From CAWCVR01 sp963799105 (GTDB lineage: Bacteria > Acidobacteriota > Terriglobia > Bryobacterales > Bryobacteraceae), in assembly GCA_963799105.1 (NCBI GenBank), contig CAWCVR010000019.1, positions 62,001-126,000 on the forward strand: a stretch of 64,000 nt of DNA, given 5' to 3'. Every line of letters begins with the position of its first letter. Position 1 is the stretch's first letter. The notes under the pieces were generated by a model. The model did not search any database and had not been told where the DNA came from. It saw only the letters and a list, made by a program, of their open reading frames with translations. Positions 27,620 through 36,100 of the stretch are shown in pieces. Position numbers and translations under genes: made by a program.

Positions 27620-28447
27620 TCAGATCTTCTGCAACCGCCGCAGCGTGTACAACTCCGGCCTCATGTTTTCCTTTTCGAGCCGTTTCCAATCGTCGGTGAC
27701 GTTCAGCAGTTTGCCGCTGATGTGGTTGCTCCGCTCGGAGGCGAGAAACAGAGCGAGCTGAATCTGCTTTTCCGGGGCGAGGCCTCCGGTGATGCGCACC
27801 TGCCTGGCCTCGTCGTACTCCCTGACACCGGCGCGTTCCTCGCCGGCGCTCAGGACTTCATCGGTCATGTGGGTGTAGGCGTCGCCCGGGATCATGCAGT
27901 TGACCTGCACATTGTGGTCGCGGACCTCGTCCGCCAGGCACTCGACGAAGCGCACCACGCCCGCTTTTGACGCGGCGTAGGCGCTGAAATTCGGCCGCGA
28001 CTGCGCGGCGCCGGCGCTCACGATGACGATGATCTTGCCGCAGCGCCCTTCGATCATCCCGGGAAGCACGGCACGGCAGGCGTTGGCCACGCCCATGAGA
28101 TTGGTTTCGATGGCCTCCGCCCAGGCTTTGGGCTTGGCGGAGACGAACGGCCCGATAGGTCCCTGGACCCCGGCGGCGGCAACCAGGATGCCGGGAGGGC
28201 CGAATTTCTGGCGCATGAGATTGACCGCGACGGCCAGTTGATCCGGTTCCCGGACATCCGCGGGAAGCCGCAACACCTCGCCGCCCGCCTGTTCGATTTC
28301 CAGTTTGGCGAGGTCGAGTTCGGCCTTGCTGCGGGCCAGCAGGCCGACGCGCAACCCGGCTTCGGCAAAGCCCATGGCCAGCCGCTTGCCGATACCGCGG
28401 CCCGCGCCGGTAATGAGGACGATCTTGTCTTTCAGAATGCCTGGCAA
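27620..28447 (-). CDS. Short-chain dehydrogenase/reductase
   Basis: 275 residues. The cofactor motif is TGAGRGIG (residues 13-20); the usual NNAG is AAAG. Catalytic Ser lies in VIVSAGAAQS and YxxxK in YAASK. LLARSK after the second beta strand favours NADP. Substrate cannot be assigned. It starts 53 bases downstream of the KduD-like gene in the same orientation, so the two probably share a transcript and may act on related sugar acids. Confidence 0.85.
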   Translation of the reverse strand: MPGILKDKIVLITGAGRGIGKRLAMGFAEAGLRVGLLARSKAELDLAKLEIEQAGGEVLRLPADVREPDQLAVAVNLMRQKFGPPGILVAAAGVQGPIGPFVSAKPKAWAEAIETNLMGVANACRAVLPGMIEGRCGKIIVIVSAGAAQSRPNFSAYAASKAGVVRFVECLADEVRDHNVQVNCMIPGDAYTHMTDEVLSAGEERAGVREYDEARQVRITGGLAPEKQIQLALFLASERSNHISGKLLNVTDDWKRLEKENMRPELYTLRRLQKI

Positions 28448-28500
28448 AGCTCAATTATAGGACGGAGCGGCCCGGGAAAGACGCGTGCGGGTTTGCGGTG

Positions 28501-29265
28501 CTAGCGCGCCATCCAGCCGCCGTCCACCACCAGCACGTGGCCGTTGACGTAGTCGCTGGCGGGCGAGGCCAGAAACACGGCGGTTCCGCCCACATCCTGC
28601 GGCGTGCCCCAGCGGCCGGCCGGAATGCGATCCAGAATCGACTTGCTGCGCACGGCGTCCGCGCGCAACGCCGCCGTGTTATCGGTGGCCATGTAGCCGG
28701 GCGCGATGGCGTTGACGTTGACGTTCTTGGGCGCCCATTCGTTGGCCAGCGCCTTGGTCAACTGCGCCACCGCGCCCTTGGCCGCGGCGTAGGACGGCAC
28801 CAGGATTCCGCCCTGGAACGAGAGCAGCGAGGCGATGTTGACGATCTTCCCGCCGCCCTGCGCCAGCATGTGGCGGCCGGCGAACTGGCAGAAGCGGAAC
28901 ACGGCGTTGAGATTGATCTCGATCACGTCGGACCAGTTCTTGGCCGAAAACTCCGCCGCCGGCTGGCGCCGGATGATGCCGGCGTTGTTCACCAGGATGT
29001 CGATGGAGCCGAGCTCGCGCACGGTGGTGGCGACCAGATCCTCGCAGACCTGTGCGTCGGAGACGTCGCCGATGGCGACCACGGGCCTGGCGCCGGCGGC
29101 GCGCACGGCCGCGCAAACGTCCTCGATGCCGCGATTGTCGATTCCGTGAACCACCACGTTGGCGCCCGCCTGCGCGAAGGCGATGGCGATACCGGCGCCC
29201 AGACCCACCTGCGACCCGGTCACCAGCGCATTCTTTCCCTGCAAACTAAAAAGATTCTGAGTCAT
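28501..29265 (-). CDS. kduD: KduD-like SDR (2-dehydro-3-deoxy-D-gluconate 5-dehydrogenase)
   Basis: 254-residue SDR with TGSQVGLG (16-23), NNAG (93-96) and catalytic S146, Y159 and K163. The start FSLQGKNALVTG and the terminal VVDGGWMAR are the marks of the KduD subgroup. KduD interconverts 2,5-diketo-3-deoxygluconate and 2-keto-3-deoxygluconate in uronate breakdown. With the GH28 enzyme 5 kb away this supports pectin use. ATG at 29265 is chosen; an ATG at 29274 adds three residues. A longer frame to 29418 runs through the repeat element and is not real. Confidence 0.8.
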   Translation of the reverse strand: MTQNLFSLQGKNALVTGSQVGLGAGIAIAFAQAGANVVVHGIDNRGIEDVCAAVRAAGARPVVAIGDVSDAQVCEDLVATTVRELGSIDILVNNAGIIRRQPAAEFSAKNWSDVIEINLNAVFRFCQFAGRHMLAQGGGKIVNIASLLSFQGGILVPSYAAAKGAVAQLTKALANEWAPKNVNVNAIAPGYMATDNTAALRADAVRSKSILDRIPAGRWGTPQDVGGTAVFLASPASDYVNGHVLVVDGGWMAR

Positions 29266-29331
29266 CAACGGCATTATAACTGGCGGCGCGGGTGGGGGCG
29301 GATTGGGAGTCGGCCCTGGGGAGACGAAAGA

Positions 29332-29416
29332 GGCGGGTTGACAACCCGCCGCAGGCTGCCAGCCTGCCCCACATAAAACCGGTGCGGCGCGCGAAGAATT
29401 TGAGAGGTAGTAGTAC
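29332..29416. repeat. Palindromic repeat family A, copy after the carboxypeptidase-regulatory gene
   Basis: Two hairpins (GGCGGGTTGACAACCCGCC and GCAGGCTGCCAGCCTGC), followed by CCCCACATAAAACCGG and the GCGCGCGAAGAATTTGA...GTAGTAGTAC module. Its right end touches the stop codon (29418-29420) of the leftward gene, so in that gene's direction it lies immediately 3' of the stop. Confidence 0.88.
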
Positions 29417-29417
29417 A

Positions 29418-30992
29418 TTACTGAGGGATGTGAAAACTCAGCGAGTCGTGGGCCTTGGGCTGGATGGCGACGGCGACGGCGGCGGCTTCCAGCGGGCGCA
29501 GGAAATCCGGGTCGAACCAGGAGTTGGGCTGCACGTCGTCCCAGGCCAGCGCCTTGTAGTCTCCGGGCGCGAGGTCTTTGAGATGGTAGCGGCCGTACTG
29601 ATCGGTGGTGGCGCTGTAGAAGCGGTCGGATCGCTGCCGCAAGGCCGCCTCGGGAATCAGCACGACGGTGGCGCCGGGCACGGGCTTGTCGTCGCTCGCG
29701 AGAACGGCGCCTTCGAGCGCGCCCACGTCGTCCGACAGGGCGATTTCGAGTGGGATGGCTCCGCTGCCCGAAACCGTGAGACCCTCGCGCAGTACGTCGG
29801 CCGATCCGCTGCGCATGCTACGTACGTACAGGCTGGAGGGAAGACCTCGGAATTCGACGACGTAGCGGCCGGCGGCGAGCGTGGTGGATAGGCGCTGGTC
29901 TTCGACGAACCTGGTTTCGCCCACGCCGTGAAAGCGAAGCGAAGCGGATTTCAGCGGGGTCTTCCTGTCTCCCTCCATGGTGTAATGAGCGTTGACGGTT
30001 GCGTCGGCGGTCAGGTTAATGCGGAAGTCGTCGATGTCGCTGTCCGTCACGTCAAGGCGCGGGGAGGCGGAGTAGCCGTCCGCCGGCGGCGATGCGTCGG
30101 CACGGACGGTGTACGAGCCTGCCGGCACCCTTTCGAACACGTACTCGCCATGCGTGCCCCTGGTGGGGAGCAATCCTCTGACGAGGCTGGAGTAGTCCGC
30201 GTATCCCGTGAATTCTTCCCGGCTGGAGGAAAGCCAGCATCCCGTTCTGAATCCGGCCGGAGCCGCGATGCGAACCGTCACGCGGAAAACGCGCGGCCGC
30301 GGGATGACGATATCCAGGCCGGTGACATGCGCTCCCAGCCCGACTTCCACGATGGTGGCCGCATCGGGATCCTTGACTCCCGGGTAGAAGGAGTCCACAG
30401 GCTTGCCGAGCACCTGGAGTTCGGCGCGCACGTAGTACTTACCGGGGTCAAGGCCGGCAATTCGAAATTGGCCCAGGTCGTCGGTGTCCTTCTCGTCGGC
30501 ATCATAGAAGGTCTTCCCGTCCGATCCGAATCGCACGGCCCACATCGAAACGGTGACGCCGCTGAGCGGTTCGCCATCGGTGTCGCGAACCGTGCCAGCC
30601 GCAACGGAATACGGGAACAGCTTCAACGCAACGTCCTTGATCTCCTGTCCCGCCTCCAGCGCGATGGCGGTCTTGCCGCCGCCGGGGCGCCGGGCGCCGT
30701 ACCAGGTGTCCAGATAGCCGTTGCGCGAGCCGGTGAGGAAGTAGCGGCCGGGGTCCAGGCCAGCGATGGTGAAGTTGCCCTTGGCATCGGTGACGGCGGA
30801 TGCCGTTGGCATGGAGTGGTCCTCGCCGCTGGTGTCCACCCACACGTCCACTTTATTGAGCGGCTGGCCGGTGAGGGCGTCCAGCACCGTTCCGGAGATG
30901 GTGCACTTGTCGGGCGGGTGGTCTTGGGGGGTAAGGAAGAGGGCGAGGAGCGGGTTCAGGAAGAAGGCAAGGAGGAGGATTAGATTGGACAT
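29418..30992 (-). CDS. Carboxypeptidase-regulatory-like domain protein, exported
   Basis: 524 residues. A hydrophobic signal (NLILLLAFFLNPLLALFL) precedes a series of carboxypeptidase-regulatory/Cna-B-like beta sandwiches: CTISGTVLDALTGQPLNKV at about 30, AAGTVRDTDGEPLSGVTV at about 130, and one near the C-terminus at about 430 (LEGAVLASDDKPVPGATVVL). The recurring GxYFL/GKYYVRA strands close each domain. No catalytic domain is visible, so it is probably a surface or adhesive/scaffold protein, a type common in Acidobacteria. The stop codon abuts a family A repeat. Confidence 0.82.
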   Translation of the reverse strand: MSNLILLLAFFLNPLLALFLTPQDHPPDKCTISGTVLDALTGQPLNKVDVWVDTSGEDHSMPTASAVTDAKGNFTIAGLDPGRYFLTGSRNGYLDTWYGARRPGGGKTAIALEAGQEIKDVALKLFPYSVAAGTVRDTDGEPLSGVTVSMWAVRFGSDGKTFYDADEKDTDDLGQFRIAGLDPGKYYVRAELQVLGKPVDSFYPGVKDPDAATIVEVGLGAHVTGLDIVIPRPRVFRVTVRIAAPAGFRTGCWLSSSREEFTGYADYSSLVRGLLPTRGTHGEYVFERVPAGSYTVRADASPPADGYSASPRLDVTDSDIDDFRINLTADATVNAHYTMEGDRKTPLKSASLRFHGVGETRFVEDQRLSTTLAAGRYVVEFRGLPSSLYVRSMRSGSADVLREGLTVSGSGAIPLEIALSDDVGALEGAVLASDDKPVPGATVVLIPEAALRQRSDRFYSATTDQYGRYHLKDLAPGDYKALAWDDVQPNSWFDPDFLRPLEAAAVAVAIQPKAHDSLSFHIPQ

Positions 30993-31034
30993 GGGAGCGG
31001 GTCTTTGGAGGGCGGTTCGGTGGACTGGTCTGGG

Positions 31035-31076
31035 GGCCGAGTGCCACTCGGCCGCAGGTTGCCAACCTGCCCCACA
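31035..31076. repeat. Palindromic repeat family A, 42-bp minimal copy
   Basis: Two adjacent hairpins (GGCCGAGTGCCACTCGGCC and GCAGGTTGCCAACCTGC) plus CCCCACA. It ends at the base before the rlmI stop codon (31077-31079) and is the same 42-bp unit found at 32804-32845. Confidence 0.9.
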
Positions 31077-32240
31077 TTACACAACCTCCAGGATCAGGCA
31101 TTTGAGGTAGTGGGTTTCGGGGACGGTGAGAAGAATGGGATGGTCCTGGCTCTGGGTACGCCGCTCCAGGACGCGGAGGGTACGGCCGGCGTCGAGCGAG
31201 GCTTCCGCCACCAACTCGAGCAGCATGGCCTCGCTCACGTGGTGGGAGCAGGAGCAGGTGACCAGCACGCCGCCGGGGGCGAGCAGGCGCAGCGCGCGCA
31301 GGTTGATCTCCTTGTAGCCGGTGGCTGCCGCATCCAGGTTGTGCCGCGATTTCGCGAAGGCCGGCGGATCGAGCACCACCATGGAAAACTGGCGGTGGGC
31401 GGAAGCGTACCCGGCGAGCAGTTCGAACACGTCCGACTGGCGGAACTCGACGTTGGCGATGGAGTTGGCGGCGGCATTGAGGCGCGCGATAGCGAGGGCG
31501 GGCTCGGAACTGTCGACGGCCTCGACCACCTCGCACCTGGCGGCGAGGTGGAGCGCAAAGCCGCCGGTGGAGGTGAAGCAATCCAGCGCCTTGCCGCCGC
31601 GGCCGTAGCGCGCGGCGGCGCGGTAGTTCTCGCGCTGGTCGAGGAAGATTCCGGTCTTCTGGCCGCGCAGAAGATCGGCGTGCAGCGTGAAACCGTCCAT
31701 GCCGACCGTCACCGAGTCCGGCACAACGCCAGAGAGCGTGGTGGTCTCGAGGGGCAACTGCTCCTTCAGCCGCACGGCCGCGTCGTTGCGGAGAGCGATT
31801 CCGCGCGGATGGAAGATCTCCTGGAGGCAGGAGGCGATCTCGTCCTTGGCCGCGTCCATGCCCTGGTCCAGGGTCTGCATCACGAGGTACTCGCGGTAGC
31901 GGTCCACGATGAGCGCCGGTAGCAGGTCGGCTTCGCCGTGGACGACGCGGTAGGCCTCCGAGTTCCGCACCACCCGCCGCCGGTAGTCCTCCGCCGCCCG
32001 CAAACGCCGCATGTAGAAATCGCGGCCGACCGGTTCCACGTGGCGCGAGAGCATGCGGAGGGCTATCTGCGATGCGGAGCTGTAGTGGGCGACGCCGAGG
32101 GGCTGTCCGCGCGAGTCGGCCACCTTGACGGCTTCGCCGGGCTGCGCGCCGTCGCGATCTCCGATATCGGAGCCGAAGATCCACGGATGGCCGGAGGCGA
32201 TGCGCCCGGCGGCCTTGCGGTTGACGCGGACTTCGTTCAT
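31077..32240 (-). CDS. rlmI: Class I SAM-dependent rRNA methyltransferase, RlmI-like
   Basis: 387 residues. An N-terminal PUA domain (VNRKAAGRIASGHPWIF, GEAVKVADSRGQPLGVAHY) is followed by the RlmI EEHEA-like linker and a Rossmann methyltransferase domain: FLDQRENYR, ALDCFTSTGGFALHLA (motif I) and LDPPAFAKS, the motif IV expected for a base methyltransferase. C-terminal CSCSHHVSE is also conserved. E. coli RlmI makes m5C1962 in 23S rRNA; the same activity is likely. The start ATG overlaps the stop of the HtpX-like remnant (ATGA), so translation may be coupled to it. Confidence 0.88.
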   Translation of the reverse strand: MNEVRVNRKAAGRIASGHPWIFGSDIGDRDGAQPGEAVKVADSRGQPLGVAHYSSASQIALRMLSRHVEPVGRDFYMRRLRAAEDYRRRVVRNSEAYRVVHGEADLLPALIVDRYREYLVMQTLDQGMDAAKDEIASCLQEIFHPRGIALRNDAAVRLKEQLPLETTTLSGVVPDSVTVGMDGFTLHADLLRGQKTGIFLDQRENYRAAARYGRGGKALDCFTSTGGFALHLAARCEVVEAVDSSEPALAIARLNAAANSIANVEFRQSDVFELLAGYASAHRQFSMVVLDPPAFAKSRHNLDAAATGYKEINLRALRLLAPGGVLVTCSCSHHVSEAMLLELVAEASLDAGRTLRVLERRTQSQDHPILLTVPETHYLKCLILEVV

Positions 32241-32764
32241 AGGACGGCCTGCAAGCGTGCGATGCGATCCGCGGTGGGTGGATGGGTGGAGAACTGGTTC
32301 ATGGGGCTGCGGGCGGTGGCGGGCGAGGCGCCGTACTCCCGCGGGCGCGCCATGCCGGCCAGCATGGAGCCGATGAGGATGTCGCGGTGCAGCACGCGGC
32401 CCAGCTCGTGCGCGGCGACGCCCTCGAGATCGCGGCCGTCCATCACTTGCAGGATGCCGGCGGTGCGCGCCACCGACGCGTGTTTCGGATTCCGCCCGGC
32501 GGCGAAGGCGTTGGGCGACTGTCGGGGAATCACCCAGAGGCGGGGCATGGGCAACCGCATGCGGTGCGAGAGACGTTCGACGATGGGCGCGATGCGGCGG
32601 TAGATAGCGGGGTTTTCGGAGGGCGTCACGGGCTGCGCGGAGCAGGACATCAGGGCGATCTTTTCGGAGAAGAAGTAGCCGGCGAGCTTCATGTTTAGAG
32701 GCCGTTCCGGCCCGGCGCTGAGCGCGGCAAGGAGCAGCGCGGGTTTGAGAGCGTTGAGTGTCAT
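32237..32764 (-). pseudogene. htpX: Degenerate HtpX-like M48 metallopeptidase, in-frame but shortened
   Basis: 175 residues against about 285 for HtpX. The core is recognisable (LPMPRLWVIPRQSPNAFAAG, RNPKHASVA, TGILQVMD). The zinc motif HExxH reads HELGR (H119-R123), so the second zinc ligand is lost through CAC to CGC. N-terminal membrane helices are reduced, and the whole stretch between the first catalytic helix and the terminal FSTHPPTADRIARL is missing. The frame nevertheless remains open and overlaps the rlmI start by 4 bp. As a protease it should be dead. It may persist only for coupling to rlmI or have gained another role. Confidence 0.75.
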
Positions 32765-32803
32765 GCGTCTACTAGCCGGCGGCTTTGGCCGGCACCTCCA
32801 GAG

Positions 32804-32845
32804 GGCCGAGTGCCACTCGGCCGCAGGTTGCCAACCTGCCCCACA
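32804..32845. repeat. Palindromic repeat family A, 42-bp minimal copy after clpB
   Basis: Same unit as 31035-31076: hairpins GGCCGAGTGCCACTCGGCC and GCAGGTTGCCAACCTGC followed by CCCCACA. It lies three bases beyond the clpB stop codon (32849-32851) in the direction of transcription. Confidence 0.9.
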
Positions 32846-32848
32846 AAG

Positions 32849-35485
32849 CTACGATACCGCCGCGGGGGCAGGCTTGGAAAACTCCAGTCCCATGCCATCG
32901 GCGGCGGCGTCCACCAGCAAGGTGTCGCCTTCGAGAAACTCGCCATTGAGCAGCTTCAAGGCGAGGGGGTCCTGGATGAGGCGCTGGATGGCCCGGCGCA
33001 TGGGGCGCGCGCCATACCGCGGGTCGTAACCCTCGGCGATGATGGCGTCGCGGGCGGCCGCGGTCACTTCGAGATTCACCTTGCGCTCCTTCAACAGTTT
33101 GGCGACGTTGTCCAATTGGAGATCCACGATGCGTTTCAGGTGGTCCTTCGACAGGGCGTTAAACACGATGATATCGTCAACCCGGTTGAGGAACTCGGGC
33201 CGGAACTGAGACCGGAGCGCTTCGCGCAGCCGTCTTTTCATGTCGTCGTTCCTATCGTCTTTGGCGTGCACGGAGAAGCCGAAGGCGTTCTTGTCGAACA
33301 TTCCGGTGCCGATGTTGGAGGTCATCACGATGACTGTGTTCTTGAAGCTGACGGTGCGGCCCTGGCCGTCGGTGAGGCGGCCATCGTCGAGGATTTGCAG
33401 CAGCAGGTGGAAGACGTCGGGGTGGGCTTTTTCGATTTCGTCGAACAGCACGACGGAATACGGACGGCGCCGCACCTGCTCGCTCAACTGACCGCCTTCC
33501 TCGTAGCCCACGTAGCCGGGAGGGGCGCCGACCATGCGCGCCACGGCGTGCTTCTCCATGTACTCGGACATATCCACGCGGATCATGGCCTTGTCGTCGT
33601 CGAACATGTATTGGGCCAGGGCGCGGACGAGTTCGGTTTTGCCGACGCCGGTGGGGCCGAGGAAAATGAAGCTGCCGATGGGGCGGTTGGGATCGCTCAA
33701 TCCGGCGCGGTTCCGGAGGATGGCGTTGGAGACCAGGCGGACGGCCTCGTCCTGCCCGACGACGCGGTCCTTCAAGCGCTCGGGCATCTGCACCAGCTTC
33801 AGGATCTCGCCCTCGAGCATGCGATGGACGGGAATGCCGGTCCACTTGGCGACGATGCGGGCGATATCGTCCTCGCCGATCTCTTCCTGAAGCAAGGCGT
33901 TTTCCTTGACGGCTTCCTGTTCCTGTTCGGCGGCGGCGATGTCCTTTTCGATCTGCGCCCGGCGCCCGTAGCGCAATTGGGCGGCCTTTTCCCAGTCGCC
34001 GGCGCGGCTGGCCTTCTCTTCCTCCTGGCGCAGGCGGTCCTGCTCTTCCTTGAGCTCGCGGACGCGGGCGATGGCGCCCTTCTCGCGCTTCCAGCGTTCC
34101 TTGAGGCCGGAGGCTTCGGCGCGCAGGCGCTCGAGTTCGTTCTCGACGCCGCGGAGGCGTTCGTGCGACGCGGCGTCGCGCTCCTTGCTGAGGGCGAGGC
34201 GTTCGATTTCGAGGTGGGAGATGCGCCGGTCGAGGTCGTCGATCTCGATGGGCATGGAGCCGATCTGGAGGCGGAGGGCGGAACCGGCTTCGTCGATGAG
34301 GTCGATGGCCTTATCGGGCAGGAAGCGGTCGGCGATGTAGCGGTGGGAGAGCGTGGCGGCGGCGAGGATGGCCGAGTCCTTGATGCGGACGCCGTGATGG
34401 ATTTCGAATTTCTCCTTGAGGCCGCGCAGGATGGCGATGGTATCGTCGACGGTGGGCTCGCCGACCATGACGGTGCGGAAGCGGCGCGCCAGGGCGGCAT
34501 CCTTCTCGACGTACTTCTTATATTCGTTGAGGGTGGTGGCGCCGATGCAGCGCAGGTCGCCGCGGGCCAGCGCCGGCTTGAGGAGGTTGGCCGCGTCGAT
34601 GGCGCCCTCGGCCCCGCCGGCGCCCACGAGGGTGTGGAGTTCGTCGATGAAGCAGACGATTTCGCCCTGCGAATCGATGATCTCCTTCACGACGGCCTTC
34701 AGGCGGTCCTCGAATTCGCCGCGGAACTTAGTGCCGGCGATCATGGAACCGAGGTCGATGGCGGCGAGGCGCTTGCCCTTCAACTGGTCGGGCACGTCGC
34801 CGCGCACGATGCGCTGGGCGAGGCCTTCGACGATGGCGGTCTTGCCGACGCCGGGCTCGCCGATGAGGACGGGGTTGTTCTTGGTGCGGCGGGAGAGCAC
34901 CTGCATGACGCGGCGGATTTCGTCCTCGCGGCCGATGACGGGGTCGAGCTTGCCCTTGCGGGCGGAATCGGTGAGGTCGTGGGCGTAGCGTTCGAGCGCC
35001 TGGTATTTGGACTCGGGATTCTGGTCGGTGACGCGCTGGGTGCCGCGGACGGCTACGAGGGCGCGGAGAATGGCGTCGTGGGTGGCGCCGGCGCGGTCCA
35101 GGAGTTGGCCGGCGGGGTCGTGGCGTTCGTTGGAGATGGCCAGGAGGAGGTGTTCGGTGGAGACGAACTCATCCTTGAAATGGGCGGCTTCGTCGAAAGC
35201 GCGCTCGAGCACCTGGTTGAGGGGCTGCGAGAGGTACATGCCGGGAGTCATGCCGCCGCCGGTGGCAGGGAGCGTGCTCAGCATGCGCCGGGCTTCGGAG
35301 AGAATGGCGTCGGGCTGGACATTGCACTTTTCGAGCACGGGGCGGACGATTCCTTCGCGGTCTTCGGAGAGGGCGACCAGGACGTGCAAGGGGAACAGGA
35401 CCTGGCCGTCGTTCTCGCCGGCAATCGCCTGCGCCTGCTGGAGGGACTCCTGAGCCTTTTGCGTAAGCCTGTCGATGCGGAACAT
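32849..35485 (-). CDS. clpB: ATP-dependent disaggregase ClpB
   Basis: 878 residues, the normal ClpB length. Clp-N repeats occupy residues 1-145. AAA-1 has Walker A GEPGVGKT at 209-216 and the ERGEFEDR-type pore region (KFRGEFEDRLK). A long coiled-coil M-domain (about 400-530, rich in E/R/K) separates ClpB from ClpA/C. AAA-2 has GPTGVGKT near 610 and the GAPPGYVGYEEGG pore loop. It rescues aggregated proteins together with DnaK and small heat-shock proteins. It sits downstream of hsp20 with a terminator-like hairpin just before its ribosome-binding site (GGGGAG). Confidence 0.98.
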   Translation of the reverse strand: MFRIDRLTQKAQESLQQAQAIAGENDGQVLFPLHVLVALSEDREGIVRPVLEKCNVQPDAILSEARRMLSTLPATGGGMTPGMYLSQPLNQVLERAFDEAAHFKDEFVSTEHLLLAISNERHDPAGQLLDRAGATHDAILRALVAVRGTQRVTDQNPESKYQALERYAHDLTDSARKGKLDPVIGREDEIRRVMQVLSRRTKNNPVLIGEPGVGKTAIVEGLAQRIVRGDVPDQLKGKRLAAIDLGSMIAGTKFRGEFEDRLKAVVKEIIDSQGEIVCFIDELHTLVGAGGAEGAIDAANLLKPALARGDLRCIGATTLNEYKKYVEKDAALARRFRTVMVGEPTVDDTIAILRGLKEKFEIHHGVRIKDSAILAAATLSHRYIADRFLPDKAIDLIDEAGSALRLQIGSMPIEIDDLDRRISHLEIERLALSKERDAASHERLRGVENELERLRAEASGLKERWKREKGAIARVRELKEEQDRLRQEEEKASRAGDWEKAAQLRYGRRAQIEKDIAAAEQEQEAVKENALLQEEIGEDDIARIVAKWTGIPVHRMLEGEILKLVQMPERLKDRVVGQDEAVRLVSNAILRNRAGLSDPNRPIGSFIFLGPTGVGKTELVRALAQYMFDDDKAMIRVDMSEYMEKHAVARMVGAPPGYVGYEEGGQLSEQVRRRPYSVVLFDEIEKAHPDVFHLLLQILDDGRLTDGQGRTVSFKNTVIVMTSNIGTGMFDKNAFGFSVHAKDDRNDDMKRRLREALRSQFRPEFLNRVDDIIVFNALSKDHLKRIVDLQLDNVAKLLKERKVNLEVTAAARDAIIAEGYDPRYGARPMRRAIQRLIQDPLALKLLNGEFLEGDTLLVDAAADGMGLEFSKPAPAAVS

Positions 35486-35496
35486 TCGGTCTCCCC

Positions 35497-35529
35497 AAAA
35501 AAAACGGGGACCGGGGATGACCCGGCCCC
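35497..35529 (-). terminator. Rho-independent terminator between hsp20 and clpB
   Basis: Read leftward: GGGGCCGGG, a five-base loop, CCCGG, one bulged T and CCCC, followed by G and eight T. The stem lies at 35506-35529 and the T-run at 35497-35504. It ends the hsp20 transcript. Because the T-run is only about 12 bases before the clpB ATG (35485) and immediately precedes its GGGGAG ribosome-binding site, it may also act as an attenuator or structured leader for clpB. Confidence 0.8.
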
Positions 35530-35574
35530 TCTAACCAGATTAGATGCAATCGGCGCTTCCGGTGTTACCCGGCC

Positions 35575-36003
35575 TTACTGCGTTTTCACCGCGACCTTGA
35601 TCTGCCGCGGCTTGGCGGCTTCTTTCTTGGGCAGTTTCACGGTCAGGACGCCGTTGGAGTATTCGGCCGCGATGTTTTCGGTGTCGAAGGTATTGGGCAC
35701 GGCGAAGCTGCGGACGAAGGCGCCATAGCTGCGCTCCATGCGATGGTAGCCTTTGCCGGCATCCTGCTTTTCGAACTTGCGCTCGCCGGCGATGGTCAGG
35801 GTCTGGTTTTCGACATGGACATCGATTTCCTTCTGTTCGACATCCGGCAGATCGGCCTTCAGCACCAGTTCGTTCTCCGTCTCGTAGATATCGACAGCGG
35901 GAGACCACGGCCGGTTGGCGGGCTCGGAATTCATGCGGGCAAAAGCGTCCTCGAAGAGGCGAATATTGGCTAACGGATCGAATTGGGTGAGTGACATCGT
36001 CAT
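35575..36003 (-). CDS. Small heat-shock protein Hsp20 (alpha-crystallin family)
   Basis: 142 residues. An N-terminal arm (DPLANIRLFEDAFARMN) precedes the alpha-crystallin domain from about residue 42 (PAVDIYETENELVLKADLP) to about 130. The conserved A-x-x-x-N-G-V-L signature appears as AAEYSNGVLTVKLPK, and the VENQTLTIAGER strand is typical. It holds unfolding proteins for ClpB/DnaK. ATG at 36003 is very close to the AAGGAG (3 bases); the second ATG at 35997 gives a better 9-base spacing and may be the true start. A perfect-spacing promoter lies upstream. Confidence 0.95.
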   Translation of the reverse strand: MTMSLTQFDPLANIRLFEDAFARMNSEPANRPWSPAVDIYETENELVLKADLPDVEQKEIDVHVENQTLTIAGERKFEKQDAGKGYHRMERSYGAFVRSFAVPNTFDTENIAAEYSNGVLTVKLPKKEAAKPRQIKVAVKTQ

Positions 36004-36023
36004 GTGCTCCTTATCTAGTATTC

Positions 36024-36052
36024 ATCATAAAATATGAGCGTGCAATTGTCAA
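36024..36052 (-). promoter_or_regulatory. Strong sigma-70-type promoter of hsp20
   Basis: Leftward TTGACA (36047-36052) and TATGAT (36024-36029) with a 17-bp spacer, followed after about 20 bases by AAGGAG and the hsp20 start. A small inverted repeat GTGC-N9-GCAC brackets the -35 region and could bind a repressor. It is not the CIRCE or HAIR consensus. The local AT-rich composition contrasts with the GC-rich surroundings. Confidence 0.82.
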
Positions 36053-36100
36053 GCACAATTTAGCATAATCCTGGCAATCTTGTACGATGTCATTAAGCCA

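Noticed and set aside
29266..29418. 50-residue N-terminal extension of the KduD-like protein
   Set aside because: It translates the palindromic repeat element; the real start is just before the Rossmann strand.
32810..35728. A 972-codon rightward open frame opposite clpB
   Set aside because: Rich in Gly/Ala/Asp/Val through complementarity with ClpB codons; clpB itself is certain.
36004..36100. CIRCE or HAIR heat-shock operator before hsp20
   Set aside because: Only a short GTGC-N9-GCAC repeat is present, not either consensus.
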